From NCBI RefSeq assembly GCF_039544105.1, contig NZ_BAABLA010000116.1: 64,000 bases of DNA; one strand, 5' to 3'. Positions 59,183 to 64,000 of this stretch are shown one piece after another. Numbering within the stretch: position 1 is the first letter of the stretch; each line of letters begins with the position of its first letter. The position numbers and the translations under genes were made by a program. Under the pieces are notes generated by a model, which did no database searches, was not told where the DNA came from, and saw only the letters and a program-made list of their open reading frames with translations. The stretch comes from Haloechinothrix_A salitolerans. GTDB lineage: Bacteria > Actinomycetota > Actinomycetes > Mycobacteriales > Pseudonocardiaceae.

Positions 59183-60543
59183 CGACGTTCGACGTGATCA
59201 ACCCCGCGACCGAGCAGCTGGTGCGGACCGTGCCGCTGGCAGACGTCGAGGAGACCGACGCGGCCATCGCGCGCGCCGTGCGGGCGCAGCGGCGGTGGCG
59301 CACCGTCGCACCCGCCGAGCGGGCACGGCTGCTGCGCCGGTTCGCCGACGCCGTCGACGCCGACCTGGAGCACCTGGCCACGCTGGAAGTGCGCAACTCG
59401 GGGCACACCATCGGCAACGCGCGCGGCGAGGCAGGCAACGTCCGGGACGTCCTGCACTACTACGCGGCCGCACCTGAGCGGCAGTTCGGCAGGCAGATCC
59501 CGGTCGAGGGCGGCGTCGACGTCACGTTCGCCGAGCCACTCGGCGTCGTCGGGATCATCGTGCCGTGGAACTTCCCGATGCCGATCGCGGCGTGGGGCTT
59601 CGCGCCCGCCCTCGCGGCGGGCAACGCCGTGGTGCTCAAACCCGCCGAGCTCACCCCGCTGACCGCGCTGCGGCTGGCGGAGCTGGCGCTGGACGCGGGC
59701 ATCCCTGAGGACGTCTTCCAGGTGATCCCCGGCAAGGGCGCGGTGGTCGGCGAACGGTTTGTCACCCATCCCGACGTGCGCAAGGTGGTGTTCACCGGCT
59801 CAACCAGCGTGGGCAAGCGGATCATGGCGGGCTGCGCCGAGCAGGTGAAGCGAGTGACGCTGGAGCTGGGCGGCAAGAGCGCCAACATCGTGTTCGCGGA
59901 TGCCGACCTGGAGCGCGCGGCGGCGACCGCGCCGTACGGCGTGTTCGACAACGCGGGCCAGGACTGCTGCGCCCGGTCGCGCATCCTGGTGCAGCGCGAC
60001 GTCTTCGAGAAGTTCATGGCGCTCCTTGAGCCCGCGGTCACCGGGGTGAAGGTTGGCGACCCCGGCGACGAGGGCACCGAGATGGGGCCGCTGATCTCGG
60101 CCGCGCAGCGGGAGACGGTGGCGTCCTTCGTCCCCGACGACGCGCCGGTCGCGATTCGGGGCAGCTGCCCGGACGGGGCGGGCTTCTGGTTCCCGCCGAC
60201 GGTGCTCGCGCCGGTCGATCCTGGCTCACGCGCGTGGCGGGAGGAGATTTTCGGGCCGGTCGTCGCGGTGATGCCGTTCGATGACGATGCCGACGCCGTC
60301 CGCATCGCCAACAACACCGACTACGGCCTCGCGGGCTCGATCTGGACCCGCGACGTCGGCAGGGCGCTGCGGGTGGCGCGCGGGGTCGAGAGCGGCAACC
60401 TGTCCGTCAACTCGCATTCCGCCGTGCGGTACTCGACGCCGTTCGGCGGCTTCAAGCAGTCCGGCCTCGGCCGGGAACTCGGCCCGGACGCGCTGGACGC
60501 GTTCACCGAGACCAAGAACGTGTTCATCAACACCCAGGAGTGA
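59179..60543 (+). CDS. aldehyde dehydrogenase (NAD-dependent)
   Basis: A 454-residue aldehyde dehydrogenase. VVGIIVPWNFPMPIAAWGFA (cofactor loop with the conserved Asn), FTGSTSVGKRIM, the general-base Glu in VTLELGGKSANIV, and the nucleophilic Cys in FDNAGQDCCARSRIL are intact; EIFGPVVAVMPF and PFGGFKQSGLGREL close the domain. In this cluster the likely substrate is a gamma-glutamylated aldehyde derived from the amine. GTG 59179 (in GTGA overlap with the hydrolase stop) was chosen because the domain starts there; the frame is open far upstream but is then antisense-like to the hydrolase reading frame. Confidence 0.93.
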   Translation: MTTFDVINPATEQLVRTVPLADVEETDAAIARAVRAQRRWRTVAPAERARLLRRFADAVDADLEHLATLEVRNSGHTIGNARGEAGNVRDVLHYYAAAPERQFGRQIPVEGGVDVTFAEPLGVVGIIVPWNFPMPIAAWGFAPALAAGNAVVLKPAELTPLTALRLAELALDAGIPEDVFQVIPGKGAVVGERFVTHPDVRKVVFTGSTSVGKRIMAGCAEQVKRVTLELGGKSANIVFADADLERAAATAPYGVFDNAGQDCCARSRILVQRDVFEKFMALLEPAVTGVKVGDPGDEGTEMGPLISAAQRETVASFVPDDAPVAIRGSCPDGAGFWFPPTVLAPVDPGSRAWREEIFGPVVAVMPFDDDADAVRIANNTDYGLAGSIWTRDVGRALRVARGVESGNLSVNSHSAVRYSTPFGGFKQSGLGRELGPDALDAFTETKNVFINTQE

Positions 60544-60547
60544 ACCC

Positions 60548-61315
60548 ATGACCCAGCGACTCGACGGCAGGGTGGCCGTGGTGACCGGCGGCGCGAGCGG
60601 TATCGGCCTTGCCGCCGTGCGCAGGCTCGCCTCGGACGGCGCGAAGATCGTGATCGGCGACGTCGACGCGGACCCGGGCAAGGCCGCCGCCGACGAGGTG
60701 GGCGGACTGTTCGTGCCGACCGACGTCACCAGCGAGTCCGACGTGGCGAACCTGCTCGCCGCGGCGGACGATGCCCACGGCGCGATCGACATCGCCTTCA
60801 ACAACGCGGGCATCTCGCCGCCGGACGACGACTCGATCCTCGACACCGACCTCGACGCGTGGCGGCGGGTGCAAGACGTCAACCTCACCTCGGTGTACCT
60901 GTGCTGCAAGGCGGTGATCCCGTACATGCGGCGACAGGGCAGGGGATCGATCATCAACACCGCGTCGTTCGTGGCGGTGATGGGCGCGGCGACGTCGCAG
61001 GTCTCCTACACCGCGTCGAAGGGCGGCGTGCTGTCGATGTCGCGGGAGCTGGGTGTGCAGTTCGCACGCGAGGGCATCCGCGTCAACGCGCTGTGTCCCG
61101 GCCCGGTCAATACCCCCTTGCTGAAGGAGCTGTTCGCCAAGGACCCGGAGAAGGCGGAGCGCCGCCTGGTGCACGTGCCGATGGGCCGGTTCGCCGAGCC
61201 GGAGGAGATCGCCGCCGCGGTGGCGTTCCTGGCCAGCGACGACGCCTCGTTCATCACCGCGTCCACGTTCCTTGTCGACGGCGGCATCTCCAGCGCATAC
61301 GTCACCCCGCTGTAG
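60548..61315 (+). CDS. SDR-family NAD(P)-dependent oxidoreductase
   Basis: A 255-residue classical short-chain dehydrogenase: TGGASGIGLAAVRRLA cofactor motif, IAFNNAGISP, catalytic Ser in NTASFVAVMGAATSQ, the YxxxK pair in SYTASKGG, and PGPVNTPLLKELF. It follows the aldehyde dehydrogenase by 4 nt. In the cluster it could oxidise the hydroxyl of a gamma-glutamyl-ethanolamide to the aldehyde used by the preceding dehydrogenase, which would make the pathway complete without an ethanolamine ammonia-lyase. That assignment is inference from position. Confidence 0.88.
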   Translation: MTQRLDGRVAVVTGGASGIGLAAVRRLASDGAKIVIGDVDADPGKAAADEVGGLFVPTDVTSESDVANLLAAADDAHGAIDIAFNNAGISPPDDDSILDTDLDAWRRVQDVNLTSVYLCCKAVIPYMRRQGRGSIINTASFVAVMGAATSQVSYTASKGGVLSMSRELGVQFAREGIRVNALCPGPVNTPLLKELFAKDPEKAERRLVHVPMGRFAEPEEIAAAVAFLASDDASFITASTFLVDGGISSAYVTPL

Positions 61316-61363
61316 GCATGGCTCGTCCGGCGGTCCGGCCACCATCCGTAATATCGTGATGTC

Positions 61364-61379
61364 GGACCATTAACCATTG
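61364..61379. promoter_or_regulatory. possible GntR operator upstream of its own gene
   Basis: GGACCATTAACCATTG contains a direct repeat of ACCATT and shares TCGGNCCATT with the inverted repeat in the permease/ligase divergent region. It lies 20-35 bp before the GntR start codon, suggesting autoregulation. Confidence 0.4.
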
Positions 61380-61398
61380 ACGAAGGCCGGAGGCCGTC

Positions 61399-62148
61399 GT
61401 GGCGAGCAGTCAAGAGGCGACGCCGCTCGAGTCGGCAGGCACCGTCGATGCGCTGTTCCGACCGGTCAGGGCGGGCAACGCCTTCGAGGAGACCGTTGAG
61501 CGGCTGCTACAGACGATCCGGCTCGGCGTGGTCGACCCGGGCGAACGGCTACCTGCCGAGCGTGAGCTCGCCGCCCGGTTCAACGTCAGCAGGGTCACGC
61601 TGCGGGAGGCGATCCGCGCGCTGGCGCAAGCCGGCTACGTGGAGTCACGCCGGGGCCGCTACGGCGGCACATTCGTTAGCCGGACGCCGCCCCGGCCCCG
61701 CAAGCGCGACCTCAAGCGGATGGCGAGGCAGCTGGGCGACGGGCTGGACGACGCCCTCACCCTGCGCTACGTCCTCGAGGTGGGCGCGGCGGAGGCGGCC
61801 GCGGCGCGCGAGCTGTCCGACGCGGAGCGGGACTACCTGCGGCGCAGGCTCGACGAGTGCCGCGGGGCGACACTGGACAGCTACCGGCGGCTCGACTCCC
61901 GGTTCCACCTCGCCATCGCCGAGCTCAGCGGCTCCTCCTCGCTGACGGCCGCCGTCGCCGACGCGCGGATGCGGCTCAACGAACTGCTCGACGCCATCCC
62001 GCTGCTGACCCGCAACATCGAGCACTCCAATCAGCAGCACGCCGCCGTCGTCGAGGCGATCATCGCCGGTGACCAGGAGGCCGCGCGGCAGGCGATGGCC
62101 GAGCACGCCGCTGGCACCGCGTCGCTGCTGCGCGGGTTCCTCGCCTGA
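61399..62148 (+). CDS. GntR/FadR-family transcriptional regulator
   Basis: A 249-residue GntR protein. The winged helix (LQTIRLGVVDPGERLPAERE, LAARFNVSRVTLREAIRALA and QAGYVESRRGRYGGTFVSR) is followed by an all-helical FCD effector domain of the FadR subfamily (LRYVLEVGAAEAAAARELSD; DSRFHLAIAELSGSSSLTAA; QQHAAVVEAIIAGDQEAARQ) with the His ligands expected to bind a metal and a carboxylate effector. GGAGG precedes GTG 61399. It closes the amine-utilisation cluster, which it most likely controls. Confidence 0.9.
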   Translation: MASSQEATPLESAGTVDALFRPVRAGNAFEETVERLLQTIRLGVVDPGERLPAERELAARFNVSRVTLREAIRALAQAGYVESRRGRYGGTFVSRTPPRPRKRDLKRMARQLGDGLDDALTLRYVLEVGAAEAAAARELSDAERDYLRRRLDECRGATLDSYRRLDSRFHLAIAELSGSSSLTAAVADARMRLNELLDAIPLLTRNIEHSNQQHAAVVEAIIAGDQEAARQAMAEHAAGTASLLRGFLA

Positions 62149-62161
62149 GGCGCTGGGCGCG

Positions 62162-64000
<1,839 letters not shown>

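Overview
The window is high-GC actinobacterial chromosome. The gene order ftsY, smc, acyP, mutM, rnc, rpmF, DUF177 and sepIVA, followed by coaD, rsmD and pyruvate carboxylase and finally recG, matches the conserved mycobacterial/actinomycete arrangement. The style of the purine genes, frequent GTG starts and 4-nt ATGA/GTGA overlaps suggest a Pseudonocardiaceae-type organism (Amycolatopsis/Saccharomonospora/Prauserella relatives). That placement is inference; no rRNA or tRNA gene is present to confirm it.

Layout. 1-1.8 kb: 3' end of an IS5-like element fused to a beheaded rRNA methyltransferase, a FhuF-like protein, and a tiny conserved protein bracketed by two oppositely oriented arrays of a 21-bp repeat. 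1.8-30.2 kb: a very complete purine-to-central-metabolism supercluster. It holds malate synthase with a divergent IclR/AllR-type regulator; the glyoxylate-to-glycerate operon (hyi, glxR, gcl, glycerate kinase) that continues into allantoicase and a small GGCT-like protein; an NCS1 allantoin-type permease; an XRE-cupin regulator; allantoinase; an AzgA-type purine permease; and an adenine-deaminase-like enzyme. A VapBC module and menC interrupt it. It then resumes with PucR and the divergent operon for OHCU decarboxylase, HIU hydrolase, uricase, three xanthine dehydrogenase subunits with an 8-oxoguanine-deaminase-like enzyme between them, a permease fused to an OHCU-decarboxylase-like domain, and guanine deaminase. 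30.2-33.2 kb: a betaine-type ABC uptake operon. 33.2-36.7 kb: a TetR/FAD-monooxygenase pair and dinB with an SOS box. 36.7-55.1 kb: the conserved core block, with a secreted or membrane-anchored Thr/Ser-rich protein, a HelD/HelR-like RNA polymerase ATPase and a membrane adenylate cyclase set into it. 55.3-62.1 kb: a gamma-glutamylation amine (probably ethanolamine) utilisation cluster (APC permease, GlnA-like ligase, C26 hydrolase, aldehyde dehydrogenase, SDR, GntR) lying between pyc and recG. The window ends inside recG.

How it works together. Adenine, guanine and 8-oxoguanine are deaminated; xanthine is oxidised to urate; urate goes through HIU and OHCU to allantoin; allantoin goes through allantoate to ureidoglycolate and glyoxylate. 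Glyoxylate then leaves either to malate (AceB) or through tartronate semialdehyde to phosphoglycerate. No recognisable ureidoglycolate lyase is present. I found paired TTCYG-N5-YGGAA operators, always 21 bp apart start to start, at four promoters (aceB/iclR, hyi operon, allantoin permease, allB) and none upstream of the uricase/XDH operon. The allantoin-glyoxylate half therefore looks like one AllR-type regulon, with the urate/xanthine half probably left to the divergent PucR.

Most noteworthy: the permease-OHCU fusion, whose enzyme-like domain has lost its catalytic His and Glu; the 21-bp-phased operator pairs; the unfilled ureidoglycolate step next to an orphan GGCT-like protein; the inverted repeat arrays; and two perfect 17-bp intercistronic hairpins.
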